Position numbers and translations under genes: made by a program
The notes under the pieces: generated by a model
Told to the model about the DNA's origin: nothing
What the model saw: only the letters and a program-made list of their open reading frames with translations
Databases searched by the model: none
Shown here: positions 18,035 to 26,730 of the stretch, piece after piece
Position numbering within the stretch: the first letter of the stretch is position 1
How the letters are laid out: each line of letters begins with the position of its first letter
DNA from: Bacillota bacterium
GTDB taxonomy: Bacteria; Bacillota; Negativicutes; Sporomusales; Sporomusaceae
Reading direction: 5' to 3'
Assembly (NCBI GenBank): GCA_017889705.1
Contig: JAGGAB010000001.1
Coordinates: 92,791 to 156,790, forward strand
Length of the DNA stretch: 64,000 bases

Positions 18035-18796
18035 GTGAAGAACATGCTCAATGAAGAGGAATTTAAAGCACTTTTAATTAAAGCCCATTCAAATGACCCC
18101 TCCATAAATACAGCAGCAAAAGAATGCCTGCTGGAAGCTAATTTAAATTTAGTTAGAAGTATTGTTCACCGTTTTTCAAATCGTGGTTATGAATGGGATG
18201 ATTTGTTTCAAATTGGCTGTATTGGACTTTTAAAAGCGATTGAGCGCTTTGATCTCAATTTTAGTGTGAAATTTTCGACCTATGCTGTTCCGATGATCAT
18301 TGGTGAAATACGTCGCTTTATTCGCGATGATAATTCTATTAAGGTTAGCCGCCCCTTAAAAGAGCTTGCATTTCGGGTTCACAAAACACAGGAACGGTTG
18401 CAAGGAACTCTGGGACGTGAACCAACAATCACAGAAATTGCAGCAGAGTTAGCGTTGGTTCCCCAAGAAATTGTTTCAGCACTGGAGGCCGTTCAACCCC
18501 AGTTATCTATTTATGAACAAACATTTCAAGGTAGCGACGGCAGCGATACAATCCATCTCTTAGATCAACTCACGCTTACAACTGGTCAGGATAATAGCTA
18601 TTTTGATAACTTGGCATTAAGAGAAGTCTTAACTCGCCTCCCCGTGAAAGAACGTACTGTTATTTATTTACGCTTTTTTGCTGATAAAACTCAGTCTGAA
18701 ATTGCCGCGGCAATCGGGCTATCGCAGGTGCAAGTATCACGCATAGAAAAACAAGCGCTCAAATTAGTCAGAGAGCTGCTCCAGACTTCAAATTGA
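18035..18796 (+). CDS. sigF: RNA polymerase sigma-F factor
   Basis: Forespore-specific sigma factor. Region 2 (NLVRSIVHRFSNRGYEWDDLFQIG...), region 3, and region 4 with a C-terminal helix-turn-helix (SEIAAAIGLSQVQVSRIEKQ) are complete; 253 residues. GTG 18035 is immediately after the spoIIAB stop. ATG 18044, with AGGTG 6 bases upstream, is an equally good or better start. The stop codon lies within the terminator hairpin. Confidence 0.96.
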   Translation: MKNMLNEEEFKALLIKAHSNDPSINTAAKECLLEANLNLVRSIVHRFSNRGYEWDDLFQIGCIGLLKAIERFDLNFSVKFSTYAVPMIIGEIRRFIRDDNSIKVSRPLKELAFRVHKTQERLQGTLGREPTITEIAAELALVPQEIVSALEAVQPQLSIYEQTFQGSDGSDTIHLLDQLTLTTGQDNSYFDNLALREVLTRLPVKERTVIYLRFFADKTQSEIAAAIGLSQVQVSRIEKQALKLVRELLQTSN

Positions 18797-18812
18797 AGTC
18801 TGTTTTTTTTTT
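18782..18812 (+). terminator. Terminator after spoIIA operon
   Basis: CAGACTTCA-AAT-TGAAGTCTG stem followed by ten T's; contains the sigF stop. Confidence 0.95.
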
Positions 18813-18880
18813 GATAAATAACATACTTTACATATAGTATTAAATATTTTTTGGGACACACTAAAACTGAGGTGAATACA

Positions 18881-19081
18881 ATGGATCGTACTATTAGTCA
18901 TTTCAGATTCAAAAGCATCATTTATTTATTTTTGATATTCCTGCTAATGGCCAGCAGTACGGCTGCCTGGTTGTATTTTGACTCTGACATTCCTAAAAAA
19001 ACTCCGCTTCGTGCCAAACAAGTTTTTCAGTGGCATAACAATCAAAATAATGCACACACTATAATTGCCAACCAAACATAA
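18881..19081 (+). CDS. Small single-span membrane protein (unknown)
   Basis: 66 residues from ATG 18881, with GAGGTGA 6 bases upstream. A basic N terminus precedes one membrane span (about residues 10-32, IIYLFLIFLLMASSTAAWLY), then a polar Asn/His-rich tail ending NAHTIIANQT. Not recognised. GGACACACTA at 18854-18863 matches the SigF -10 pattern, but I see no convincing -35 at the right distance. Lying between sigF and spoVA, it may be a forespore protein; this is positional inference. Confidence 0.7.
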   Translation: MDRTISHFRFKSIIYLFLIFLLMASSTAAWLYFDSDIPKKTPLRAKQVFQWHNNQNNAHTIIANQT

Positions 19082-19098
19082 TATCAAGGAGGAATACG

Positions 19099-19299
19099 AT
19101 GGTTGTAAAAGTTATTGAACTAGTTGGAACCTCTCACCATAATTGGACAGATGCAGTAGATAATGCGGTTCTTGAAGCTTCTAAAACTCTAGATGACATT
19201 GTCGGAGTGGAAGTCACTAACTTTACCGCAAATGTTGGCAACGGCCATATTGCCGAATACAAAGCCGATGTAAGAGTTGCCTTCCAGGTTCACCACTAA
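19099..19299 (+). CDS. Dodecin (flavin-storage dodecamer)
   Basis: 66 residues matching the dodecin fold: VKVIELVGTS, the HHNWTDAVDNAV helix with the flavin-stacking Trp, TLDDIVGVEV, and a closing strand (EYKADVRVAFQV). Dodecins bind flavins in pairs, buffering free FMN/FAD or its photoproducts. AGGAGG 7 bases upstream; 17 bases after the membrane protein gene, so possibly co-transcribed. Confidence 0.9.
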   Translation: MVVKVIELVGTSHHNWTDAVDNAVLEASKTLDDIVGVEVTNFTANVGNGHIAEYKADVRVAFQVHH

Positions 19300-19389
19300 A
19301 ATTATGAAATGGAAAACGCGGCTTCTATAAACAAAAGCCGTAGTTATTCGTAATCATGTTAAGAAAGATACTTTCTGTTTGCGAAATAC

Positions 19390-19419
19390 AGAAAAGACAC
19401 CTCTTTTGGTGTCTTTTCT
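19390..19419 (+). terminator. Hairpin before spoVAC
   Basis: Perfect 12-bp stem (19390-19401 with 19408-19419). It is a likely terminator for the dodecin unit; it lacks a long T run after the stem. An internal spoVA promoter must then lie in the short gap, but I could not identify one. Confidence 0.6.
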
Positions 19420-19459
19420 TGTTGGAATCTTCTCACATAATAGTGGAGGTGACATATAT

Positions 19460-19915
19460 TTGTTTGACAAAAAAATCAGTCAAGCTGAACAAGAGCAGTT
19501 TCAAAAAAAATATGAGCAATTAAAGCCCAAAACTCCCATATTAAAAAATGTACTATGGGCATTTGTTGTCGGTGGTTTGATTTGTATGTTAGGCCAATTT
19601 TTAATCAATTATTATATAAGTTTGGGATTTAGCAAAAAAGAAGCCAGCGGACCGACTTCTGTGACATTGATATTTTTAAGTGCTTTTTTTACCGGCTTAG
19701 GCATCTACGATGAGCTTGGTCGCAGAGCAGGAGCCGGATCAATTGTACCAATTACCGGGTTTGCCAATTCCATTGTAGCACCTGCAATGGAATTTAAACG
19801 GGAAGGTTACGTATTTGGTATCGGTGCCAAAATGTTTGTCATTGCAGGTCCGGTACTGGTGTATGGTATTTCTACCGCAATACTTATCGGGTTCATATAT
19901 TGGTTACGTCTGTAA
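19460..19915 (+). CDS. spoVAC: Stage V sporulation protein AC
   Basis: 151-residue polytopic protein of the spore dipicolinic-acid channel; in Bacillus SpoVAC has mechanosensitive channel-like behaviour. About four membrane spans; conserved ELGRRAGAGSIVPITGFANS loop around residues 92-111. I chose TTG 19460 with GGAGGTGA 7 bases upstream. The longer frame from 19379 runs through the hairpin and is unlikely. Confidence 0.93.
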   Translation: MFDKKISQAEQEQFQKKYEQLKPKTPILKNVLWAFVVGGLICMLGQFLINYYISLGFSKKEASGPTSVTLIFLSAFFTGLGIYDELGRRAGAGSIVPITGFANSIVAPAMEFKREGYVFGIGAKMFVIAGPVLVYGISTAILIGFIYWLRL

Positions 19916-19933
19916 AAAGCGAGGGTAAAACAG

Positions 19934-20938
19934 ATGAATAAAAAACGCGGGCAACAGAGTATCATTTTTTCCTCGCCGCCAGTTATAACAAGTACAGCTA
20001 ATATAGTTGGCCCCATGGAAGGAGAAGGGCAGCTAACTGAATTCTATGACAAGATATTGGAAGATACACTTGACGGTAACTCCAGTTGGGAAAAGTGTGA
20101 ATCCAAAATGATGGAATGGGCAATTAATACTGCTGTAAATAAAGATAACAGCGTTTTAGGCGATATTGACTATGTTCTTGCTGGCGACTTGCTTAATCAA
20201 TTAATGAGTACCCATTTTGCTTTACGCGGAATCGGACGTCCCTTTTTGGGTTTATATGGAGCTTGCTCAACGTTAGCGGAAGGCATGCTGCTTGCTTCAA
20301 CACTTATCGATGGGAGCTTTGGCAATAAAACGATTGCTGCTGCTTCCAGTCACCACGATGCCGCCGAACGTCAATACCGTTTTCCTACCGAGCAAGGTGT
20401 GCAGCGGCCAATGGTAGCGCAGTGGACAGTGACTGGTTCGGGCGCGGTGGTTATTTCTGCCACAGGCAACGGGCCGCGGATTACGGCGGCAACAGTGGGT
20501 AAAATAGTAGATATAGGACTAAAAGATCCTAATGCCATGGGGCCGGCAATGGCTCCGGCTGCCGCCGATACATTATGGCATCATTTTGAAGATTGTGGCC
20601 GCCGGCCTGATTATTATGACATGATTTATACCGGTGATCTTGGCAGTGTCGGCAAAGCTTTGGTTATCGAGTTATTTAAAGCCAAAGGTGTAGATTTGTC
20701 AGCAAATTATGAAGACTGCGGTTGCATGATTTTTAAGGATAATCAGGATGTCCATGCCGGTGCCAGCGGTTGTGCAAGTTCAGCAATTGTATTTACCGGC
20801 TATATTTACCGACTACTTATGCAACAGAAACTGCACCGAATATTGTTTGTCGGCACCGGAAGCTTACACAGTACTACGTCATACCAACAAAAAGATTCCA
20901 TACCTTGCATTGCGCATGCTGTAGCTATTGAAATGTAA
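19934..20938 (+). CDS. spoVAD: Stage V sporulation protein AD
   Basis: 334-residue thiolase/KAS III-like protein that binds dipicolinic acid in the spore inner membrane complex. Conserved segments: FSSPPVITSTANIVGPMEGEG near the N terminus, GACSTLAEGM, AAASSHHDAAERQYR, and a C-terminal GTGSLHSTTSYQQKDSIPCI. Full length. Sits between spoVAC and spoVAEB as expected. Confidence 0.95.
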   Translation: MNKKRGQQSIIFSSPPVITSTANIVGPMEGEGQLTEFYDKILEDTLDGNSSWEKCESKMMEWAINTAVNKDNSVLGDIDYVLAGDLLNQLMSTHFALRGIGRPFLGLYGACSTLAEGMLLASTLIDGSFGNKTIAAASSHHDAAERQYRFPTEQGVQRPMVAQWTVTGSGAVVISATGNGPRITAATVGKIVDIGLKDPNAMGPAMAPAAADTLWHHFEDCGRRPDYYDMIYTGDLGSVGKALVIELFKAKGVDLSANYEDCGCMIFKDNQDVHAGASGCASSAIVFTGYIYRLLMQQKLHRILFVGTGSLHSTTSYQQKDSIPCIAHAVAIEM

Positions 20939-20952
20939 AGGGGGTACGTTGT

Positions 20953-21306
20953 TTGCAAGCCTATCTGATGGCCTTCGTCATTGGTGGTTTCATTTGTGTA
21001 ATCGGCCAACTGCTCATGGATCTTACTCCGCTTACACCGGCACATGTCTTAGTTTTATTTGTTGTTATGGGTGGCATTCTAAGCGGATTAGGTTTATATC
21101 AACCTCTGATTGACCTTGGTGGAGCAGGAGCAACTGTTCCTTTGCCAGGATTTGGCCATTCTCTGGTCTCAGGAACAATTGAAGAAATAAACAAAGTAGG
21201 TTTTTGGGGAATCTTTACCGGTGGAGTAAAAGCTGCATCAGCCGGAATAACGGCTGCAATCGTATTTGGTCTGGCCATAGCAATTGTGTTTAATCCCAAA
21301 GGGTAA
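20953..21306 (+). CDS. spoVAE: Stage V sporulation protein AE, membrane subunit (SpoVAEB)
   Basis: 117 residues with about four hydrophobic segments and the loop LIDLGGAGATVPLPGFGHSL, closely resembling the SpoVAC loop. TTG start preceded by AAGGGGG 8-10 bases upstream. Part of the SpoVA dipicolinate uptake channel in the forespore membrane. Confidence 0.93.
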   Translation: MQAYLMAFVIGGFICVIGQLLMDLTPLTPAHVLVLFVVMGGILSGLGLYQPLIDLGGAGATVPLPGFGHSLVSGTIEEINKVGFWGIFTGGVKAASAGITAAIVFGLAIAIVFNPKG

Positions 21307-21328
21307 ACGAAAATTTGAGGTGAGTAAA

Positions 21329-22021
21329 GTGACAAAGCGATTTTCCAGTAAAATAGCAAACCAAGCTGCGCCGTCCCTGTTACGATCGCAAAGTCTGGAA
21401 CGCTCACAGCTTGATGCAAATGCAATTGAAGAAATATCAAAAATCTTTATGCAGACACAAACGAATATGTTAAATAATAAGCCAGGCAATAATTCACAGG
21501 AAAATCCGTCGCAGGAAATGTTGACGCTATTACAGCAAATTAATACTAAGTTAGAAGGCTTGCAAAACTCTTTACAGGCAGATGACAACTCGAATAATCA
21601 GACTCAGCAAAGCGGCCAGCAATCCGACGCAAAGCAGCAAAACATAAAGTCTCAACAGCCGGTACAAGCTCAAGCTGCCAATGAGTCAAACAATGAAACT
21701 GAAGTGTCACAGGAATTAAAAAAACTGTTCAGTACTTTACTCACCAATCAGCAAGCAAATTCATCAAGCGACAGTCAGCAACAAACTACCAACGGCCAAA
21801 AAGCAATACAGAAAACCGGCCAAGGCAGCCAACAAACCAACAGACAAAATTCCTCAATTGCCGTACAAACAGCTGCCCAAGTACTTTCCCAAGCACAATA
21901 TGAACTTTCTAACGAACTCGAAGCAAGCCTGCAAAGCCTCAAACAAGTAATCAGTGAAAGTGAAAAAATCGCCAATAAAATCAGCAATTTATTAGGAGAA
22001 GAAAATGACCAACAGCAATGA
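21329..22021 (+). CDS. Gln/Asn-rich protein inside the spoVA operon (unknown)
   Basis: About 230 residues from GTG 21329 (GAGGTGA 21317-21323). A basic N terminus (TKRFSSKIANQAAPSLLR) is followed by two helical stretches joined by low-complexity linkers rich in Gln, Asn and Ser (about residues 65-185), ending in a predicted coiled coil (SNELEASLQSLKQVISESE...). No signal peptide, membrane span or cysteine. It is not part of the classical spoVA set (A-F). Spacing to both neighbours is tight, so it is co-transcribed with them. I do not recognise a family; a structural spore protein is a guess from composition and position. Confidence 0.8.
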   Translation: MTKRFSSKIANQAAPSLLRSQSLERSQLDANAIEEISKIFMQTQTNMLNNKPGNNSQENPSQEMLTLLQQINTKLEGLQNSLQADDNSNNQTQQSGQQSDAKQQNIKSQQPVQAQAANESNNETEVSQELKKLFSTLLTNQQANSSSDSQQQTTNGQKAIQKTGQGSQQTNRQNSSIAVQTAAQVLSQAQYELSNELEASLQSLKQVISESEKIANKISNLLGEENDQQQ

Positions 22022-22030
22022 GGTGTTGAA

Positions 22031-22633
22031 GTGAACAAGATAACCAAACAAAATAAAAAAATCCGAGTTATTCTTGTTACCGACGGCGACAAGGTTGCGC
22101 AAGAAGCAGTTGAAGCTATTGGCTCATCTTTGGGATTACGCTGTATTTCGGCTTCAGCGGGAAATCCAACACCCATCAGTGGTAAAAAAATAGTTAATCT
22201 TTTAAAAACAGTTCCTTATGACCCGGTGCTAGTGATGTTTGACGATAAAGGACATAGTGAAAAAGCAGAGGGAGAACAGGCCCTTGAATATGTCGCTAAT
22301 CATCCGGACATTGAAGTGCTGGGAGTAGTGGCGGTAGCCTCTAATACTACCGGTATTGAAGGCATCCATGCTGACGCCTGTGTTGACTGCCATGGGCATG
22401 TAATTGATCGTCCTGTTGATAAAAAAGGCGAAATAAAACCCAAACCGGCTTGTGCCTGCGAATCCAACATCATCGGTGACACCGTCGACGTGCTAAATGA
22501 TCTTGAAATTCCGGTTATTATCGGAGTTGGGGATATAGGGAAAATGGACAAGCATGACGATCTTAGCCGCGGAGCGCCCATTACCAGGAAAGCCATTGAA
22601 GAAATATTGAAACGGAGTGACCTACATGTCTGA
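22031..22633 (+). CDS. spoVAEA: Stage V sporulation protein AE, soluble subunit (SpoVAEA)
   Basis: 200 residues, no membrane span. Motifs RVILVTDGDKVAQEAVE, VMFDDKGHSEKAEGE, VVAVASNTTG, CVDCHGHVID and GVGDIGKMDKHDDL(S) are characteristic of the SpoVAEA family found between SpoVAEB and SpoVAF. GTG start with GAGGTG upstream. Biochemical role unknown even in Bacillus. The 3' end overlaps spoVAF by 8 bases. Confidence 0.9.
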   Translation: MNKITKQNKKIRVILVTDGDKVAQEAVEAIGSSLGLRCISASAGNPTPISGKKIVNLLKTVPYDPVLVMFDDKGHSEKAEGEQALEYVANHPDIEVLGVVAVASNTTGIEGIHADACVDCHGHVIDRPVDKKGEIKPKPACACESNIIGDTVDVLNDLEIPVIIGVGDIGKMDKHDDLSRGAPITRKAIEEILKRSDLHV

Positions 22634-24131
22634 GGAAAAGCCAATTGACAAAGATCTTGACAGCAATATAAATTATATTAAAGACAAACTTGGAGTTGGC
22701 GAAACCTTTGATATAGTCTTCCGCGAATATAAAGTCGGACGAAAACGAGCGGCTTCTTTTTCAATTAATGGAATGACAAATGATGTTGTATTATCAAATG
22801 TTTTTGAAGAATTAACTGCTTATAACCAGGAAGAGCTGACAATTAATACGTTAGAAAAACTGTTTTATTCGCGCACAACCCATTCCCAGGCAAAATTAGT
22901 AGCTAATATGAACGATGCCATAACCAGCCTGTTATCGGGAGAATTATTGTTCTTTGTCGATGGGGCAGAGCAGGTTATGATCATTGATGCACGTGCCTAT
23001 CCAACGCGTGCGCCAGCTGAATCTAACATTGAAAAAGTAACCCGTGGATCGCGTGATTCTTTTGTTGAAACTATTGTATTTAACACGGCATTAATTCGCA
23101 GACGCCTACGTGATCCAAATCTTCGGTTTGAAATTGTTAAAGTCGGTACGCGGTCACAATGTGATATTGCCGTTTGCTATATCAAAGATATAACTAATCC
23201 TGAGCTGATTTCCACTGTTAAAGACAGAATTAATAATATTAATATTGACGGTGTTCCTATGGCTGAAAAAGCAATTGAAGAATATATCGTACAAGGCAAC
23301 AAATGGAACCCGTTACCTAAAGTCCGTTATACAGAACGACCTGATGTTGCAGCCGTACACCTCTTAGAAGGTCATGTTTGTATAATTGTTGACACATCGC
23401 CGAATATTATGATACTGCCAACAACACTTTGGCATCATGTACAACATGTTGAAGAATTCCATCAGAATGTGTCCATTGGTTCCTATTTGCGCCTGATTCG
23501 CCTAACCGGAGTGATATTATCGTTAGTTTTACCGCCGTTATGGCTGGCGTTGGTGTTGAATCGTCAGTTATTACCAGAATCGCTTGCTTTCCTTGGCCCA
23601 CAAGAACCTGGTATTATACCGCTTGGAATCCAGTTTCTTCTGGCGGAGTTTGGGATTGAATTAGTCCGAATGGCAACAGTACATGTTCCTACAGCCCAAT
23701 CAACAGCCTTAGGATTTATCGGAGCTTTCATGCTTGGTGATATTGCCACAAAAGTTGGCTTATTCGGTAATGAGACTATTTTTTATACCGCAGTAGCTGC
23801 AGTCGGCGCTTTTGCTACTCCCAGCATGGAATTTTCCATGGCAATCCGTCTCTTCAGAGTATTTATTATCGTTTTAGTCATGCTATTTAAACTTCCCGGT
23901 TTACTGGGCGGATTAGCAGCAGTATTCCTGCTGATGCTAACTACGAAATCTTTTAATATTCCTTACCTATGGCCGGCTTTGCCATTTAATTTTAAAGCCA
24001 TGAAAGATGTATTATTCCGCCTGCCGATACCAAACAAAATCTTACGACCGGCAGTGCTCAAGCCGCAAGATGCGGATCGTCTTGAAACTTCCGGCACAGA
24101 AAAGAACAAACAGGACAAGGGTAAAAAATAG
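22626..24131 (+). CDS. spoVAF: SpoVAF / GerA-family membrane protein
   Basis: 501 residues from ATG 22626 (CGGAGTG upstream). A long cytoplasmic N-terminal domain (about 1-270) is followed by about five C-terminal membrane spans, as in GerAA and SpoVAF. Conserved LPPLWLALV, VPTAQSTALGFIGAFMLGDIA and FATPSMEFSMAIRLFR segments are present. In Bacillus SpoVAF-type subunits modulate nutrient germination. Position at the end of the spoVA operon supports spoVAF rather than a gerA gene. Confidence 0.9.
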   Translation: MSEEKPIDKDLDSNINYIKDKLGVGETFDIVFREYKVGRKRAASFSINGMTNDVVLSNVFEELTAYNQEELTINTLEKLFYSRTTHSQAKLVANMNDAITSLLSGELLFFVDGAEQVMIIDARAYPTRAPAESNIEKVTRGSRDSFVETIVFNTALIRRRLRDPNLRFEIVKVGTRSQCDIAVCYIKDITNPELISTVKDRINNINIDGVPMAEKAIEEYIVQGNKWNPLPKVRYTERPDVAAVHLLEGHVCIIVDTSPNIMILPTTLWHHVQHVEEFHQNVSIGSYLRLIRLTGVILSLVLPPLWLALVLNRQLLPESLAFLGPQEPGIIPLGIQFLLAEFGIELVRMATVHVPTAQSTALGFIGAFMLGDIATKVGLFGNETIFYTAVAAVGAFATPSMEFSMAIRLFRVFIIVLVMLFKLPGLLGGLAAVFLLMLTTKSFNIPYLWPALPFNFKAMKDVLFRLPIPNKILRPAVLKPQDADRLETSGTEKNKQDKGKK

Positions 24132-24173
24132 ACTTAATGCCGCCTGCATATATTTTTGCAGGCGGCATTAAGT
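24132..24173. terminator. Bidirectional terminator between spoVAF and the lipoprotein gene
   Basis: Perfect 17-bp stem (24132-24148 with 24157-24173) between convergent genes. Confidence 0.9.
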
Positions 24174-24187
24174 CATTATGGTTATAG

Positions 24188-24940
24188 TTATTTGCCTCTA
24201 AAAAACTCACGTATCTTTCCCATGCTTTCATTTATATTGGCTTCTTGTTCGAGAAAAGCTCCTTTATTTTCGGCATTAATAGCATCTTTTATTTGATTGA
24301 CCACAGCATGCGTTTTAGTAATTTCCCCCAGAATACCAACTTGTTCCATACTTGGTTTTACTTTTTCCCAGGTTCCTTGCAATTCTTTTGCTTTGGCAGC
24401 GGCTTTTGTCCAATCCTTATCTTCTATATAAAAGCTTACATTTCGAATACCATTGCTTACGGCAATTATATCTGCAACAGGTGATAACTTATACGATTTT
24501 CCAATATCACTGATGCTAGCCATAAACTTAATTAAGCTTTCATAAGAATCAGTTACTTTTTTACTTTCAATAGCCGCTGTTAACTTTTCAATTGCTGCAT
24601 CAGCTTCTTTTACACCTTTTTTTTCGCCGGCTGCCGCTTTAGTTTCTTGCCACAACGTTTGTAAAGTGACAAGTCCTGCCTGAGCCTGTGCCCAATCGCC
24701 TTTGTTAATTCCTTCAAACACAACTCCGGCACTTGCCTCTAGATCGTATAACTCAGCCGGCGCGGAAATAAAACGCTCTAAGAACGCCGCTGGATTAGGT
24801 TTGGACTCTGCCGGTTTACCGGAAGGACCAATTTCTGGTTTAGGAGCAGGGCCGGACAATAAACTGCCACATCCTGTCAAACCAACCTGTAAAAAGAGCA
24901 AAAGAAGTACAACAAACTTTACCTGAATCGATGCCTGCAT
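24188..24940 (-). CDS. Predicted lipoprotein (unknown)
   Basis: 250 residues from ATG 24940, with AGGAGG 11 bases upstream; the in-frame GTG at 24952 overlaps that site. A lipoprotein signal ends in LTGC-G (Cys near residue 24). A Pro/Gly/Lys linker (PAPKPEIGPSGKPAESKP) leads to two similar alpha-helical repeats, each with a KGDWAQAQAGL or DKDWTKAAAKA helix, W-x-x-x/K segment and 'VTDS/VVNQ' helix. A duplicated four-helix domain is likely. Not recognised. One of few minus-strand genes in the core region. Confidence 0.85.
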   Translation of the reverse strand: MQASIQVKFVVLLLLFLQVGLTGCGSLLSGPAPKPEIGPSGKPAESKPNPAAFLERFISAPAELYDLEASAGVVFEGINKGDWAQAQAGLVTLQTLWQETKAAAGEKKGVKEADAAIEKLTAAIESKKVTDSYESLIKFMASISDIGKSYKLSPVADIIAVSNGIRNVSFYIEDKDWTKAAAKAKELQGTWEKVKPSMEQVGILGEITKTHAVVNQIKDAINAENKGAFLEQEANINESMGKIREFFRGK

Positions 24941-25050
24941 CTTAATAAACACCTCCTGTTAAATAAAGCAAAAAACACCATTGCGGCAGCTATATTTAGT
25001 CTGGACAGTTATTAATAATTTTAGTATAAGAAATAATCGGCTATTTCATT

Positions 25051-25078
25051 TTGCTTTTTACTGCTTTTTTAGTATAAT
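25051..25078 (+). promoter_or_regulatory. Candidate SigA promoter for the M50 protease-trpS-scpAB unit
   Basis: TTGCTT (25051-25056), 16 bases, TATAAT (25073-25078). A second candidate, TGGACA-N17-TATAAG, lies at 25002-25030. Confidence 0.4.
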
Positions 25079-25118
25079 TTAGTAGTACGTTTAGCTAATG
25101 TGATAAGGAGGCTATCTA

Positions 25119-25736
25119 TTGTTTGGTTTTGATGCCGATATGATATTTCGGATTCCGGCTCTGTTAATTGCACTTACGGTCCATGAATACGCGCATGCGC
25201 GGGCTGCCGTAAGTCTAGGCGATCCAACACCAAGACTGCTGGGACGACTCACTCTGAATCCAGTCGCGCACTTAGATCCTATTGGTCTTATTATGCTGTG
25301 GTTGTTCAAATTTGGCTGGGCTAAGCCGGTACCTATCAATCCGAGCTATTTTAAGAATTATCGTCAAGATACGTTAATCGTATCCTTGGCTGGCCCGGTG
25401 TCCAATATGCTGCTTGCGCTAGTAACTTATTTTTTATTTATTTTATCTAAAATGCTTTTTTTGAGCAGTGAGTGGGTCAAGATCTTGGAAATGCTCTATA
25501 GCTATAACATTCTACTGGCTATTTTTAATCTTGTACCTATACCACCGTTAGATGGTTCTAAGGTATTAGCAAGTATCTTGCCGGTCAAGTACGAACACAT
25601 ATTTGAACAAATGGAGCAATATGGACCCTTTATATTAATGGGACTTGTCTATATTGGCGTTATTGGCATAATTACTTATCCATTTATGAGTGCTTTGGAT
25701 TATATAATTAAAGTAATAGTTTTTACAATTTTGTAA
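25119..25736 (+). CDS. Site-2 protease family (M50) membrane metalloprotease
   Basis: 205 residues with the zinc motif H22-E-Y-A-H26 in the first membrane region, the ARAAVSLGDPTPRLLGRLTLNPVAHLDPIG segment and a distal NLVPIPPLDGSKV with the third metal ligand Asp. Belongs to the short FwdE/YwhC-like M50 proteases with no PDZ domain. Not the SpoIVFB checkpoint protease by length and context, though a link cannot be excluded. TTG start with AAGGAGG 8 bases upstream; trpS follows after 15 bases. Confidence 0.9.
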   Translation: MFGFDADMIFRIPALLIALTVHEYAHARAAVSLGDPTPRLLGRLTLNPVAHLDPIGLIMLWLFKFGWAKPVPINPSYFKNYRQDTLIVSLAGPVSNMLLALVTYFLFILSKMLFLSSEWVKILEMLYSYNILLAIFNLVPIPPLDGSKVLASILPVKYEHIFEQMEQYGPFILMGLVYIGVIGIITYPFMSALDYIIKVIVFTIL

Positions 25737-25751
25737 CAGGGGGAGATACAT

Positions 25752-26729
25752 TTGACTAAGAAACGTATTTTTAGTGGCATGCAGCCATCAGGAAATTTTC
25801 ATATGGGAAACTATCAGGTGCTTGCCAATTGGATTAAGCTTCAAGAAGAGTATGATTGCCTATATGCAATCGTAGATTGGCATGCGCTTACATCTTCCTA
25901 TGAAGATACCAGCAAAATTCCTGAACGCATTGAAAATATGGCACTTGACTGGTTAAGTGCCGGTCTTGACCCGGAAAAAAATATTATCTTTGTTCAGTCC
26001 CATGTAAAAGAACACGCTGAACTACACTTATTATTATCAATGATGACACCGCTTTCCTGGCTGGAACGTGTCCCCACCTATAAAGACAAATTGCAACAAT
26101 TAGGAGAAATGGGTAAAGAAATAAACACCTATGGCTTCTTAGGATATCCAGAATTAATGGCAGCCGACATTATACTCTATAAAGCCAATGCAGTCCCCGT
26201 TGCCGAAGATCAGATTCCGCACCTTGAACTGACACGTGAGATTGTTCGCCGTTTTGGTAATTTGTACAAGCCGGTATTCCCTGAACCGCAGGCTATCTTA
26301 AGTCCGCTTTTGCCAGGAATTGATGGCCGCAAAATGAGTAAATCCTACGGCAACGAGATTCCTTACGCAGCCGAACCTGATGAATTACAGGCGCGAGTAA
26401 GACTTATGATTACAGATCCGCAGCGCGTTAAGAAAACCGATCCTGGCAACCCGGATATCTGCACAGTATATACCTTCCATAAGATTTTCAGTCCTGATCA
26501 GACTGAAATTGCCGGTCAATGCCGCAATGCTGGCATTGGCTGTGTAGAATGTAAAAAACGCCTGGCTCAGCAAATGGTAACTACACTTGCTGACGTGCAT
26601 GGACGCCGCAAGGAAATGGCGCAAAGACCAGACAAATTAAAAGAAATACTGGCTTATGGTGCCGAACGTGCACGCAAAGTTGCTGCAGCAACCATGGAAG
26701 AGGTCCGGGCAGTCATGAATTTAGGCTAA
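25752..26729 (+). CDS. trpS: Tryptophanyl-tRNA synthetase
   Basis: 325 residues, class I synthetase. The HIGH-type motif is PSGNFHMGNY (residues 9-18) and KMSKS is intact in GRKMSKSYGN near residue 196. TTG start with AGGGGGAG upstream. No T-box leader is visible; the gene follows the protease gene closely and is followed by scpA after one base. Confidence 0.95.
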   Translation: MTKKRIFSGMQPSGNFHMGNYQVLANWIKLQEEYDCLYAIVDWHALTSSYEDTSKIPERIENMALDWLSAGLDPEKNIIFVQSHVKEHAELHLLLSMMTPLSWLERVPTYKDKLQQLGEMGKEINTYGFLGYPELMAADIILYKANAVPVAEDQIPHLELTREIVRRFGNLYKPVFPEPQAILSPLLPGIDGRKMSKSYGNEIPYAAEPDELQARVRLMITDPQRVKKTDPGNPDICTVYTFHKIFSPDQTEIAGQCRNAGIGCVECKKRLAQQMVTTLADVHGRRKEMAQRPDKLKEILAYGAERARKVAAATMEEVRAVMNLG

Positions 26730-26730
26730 T

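Noticed and set aside
25119..25736. M50 protease as SpoIVFB
   Set aside because: Short length, no CBS/extra domain, and co-location with trpS rather than sporulation partners fit the generic FwdE/YwhC-like family.
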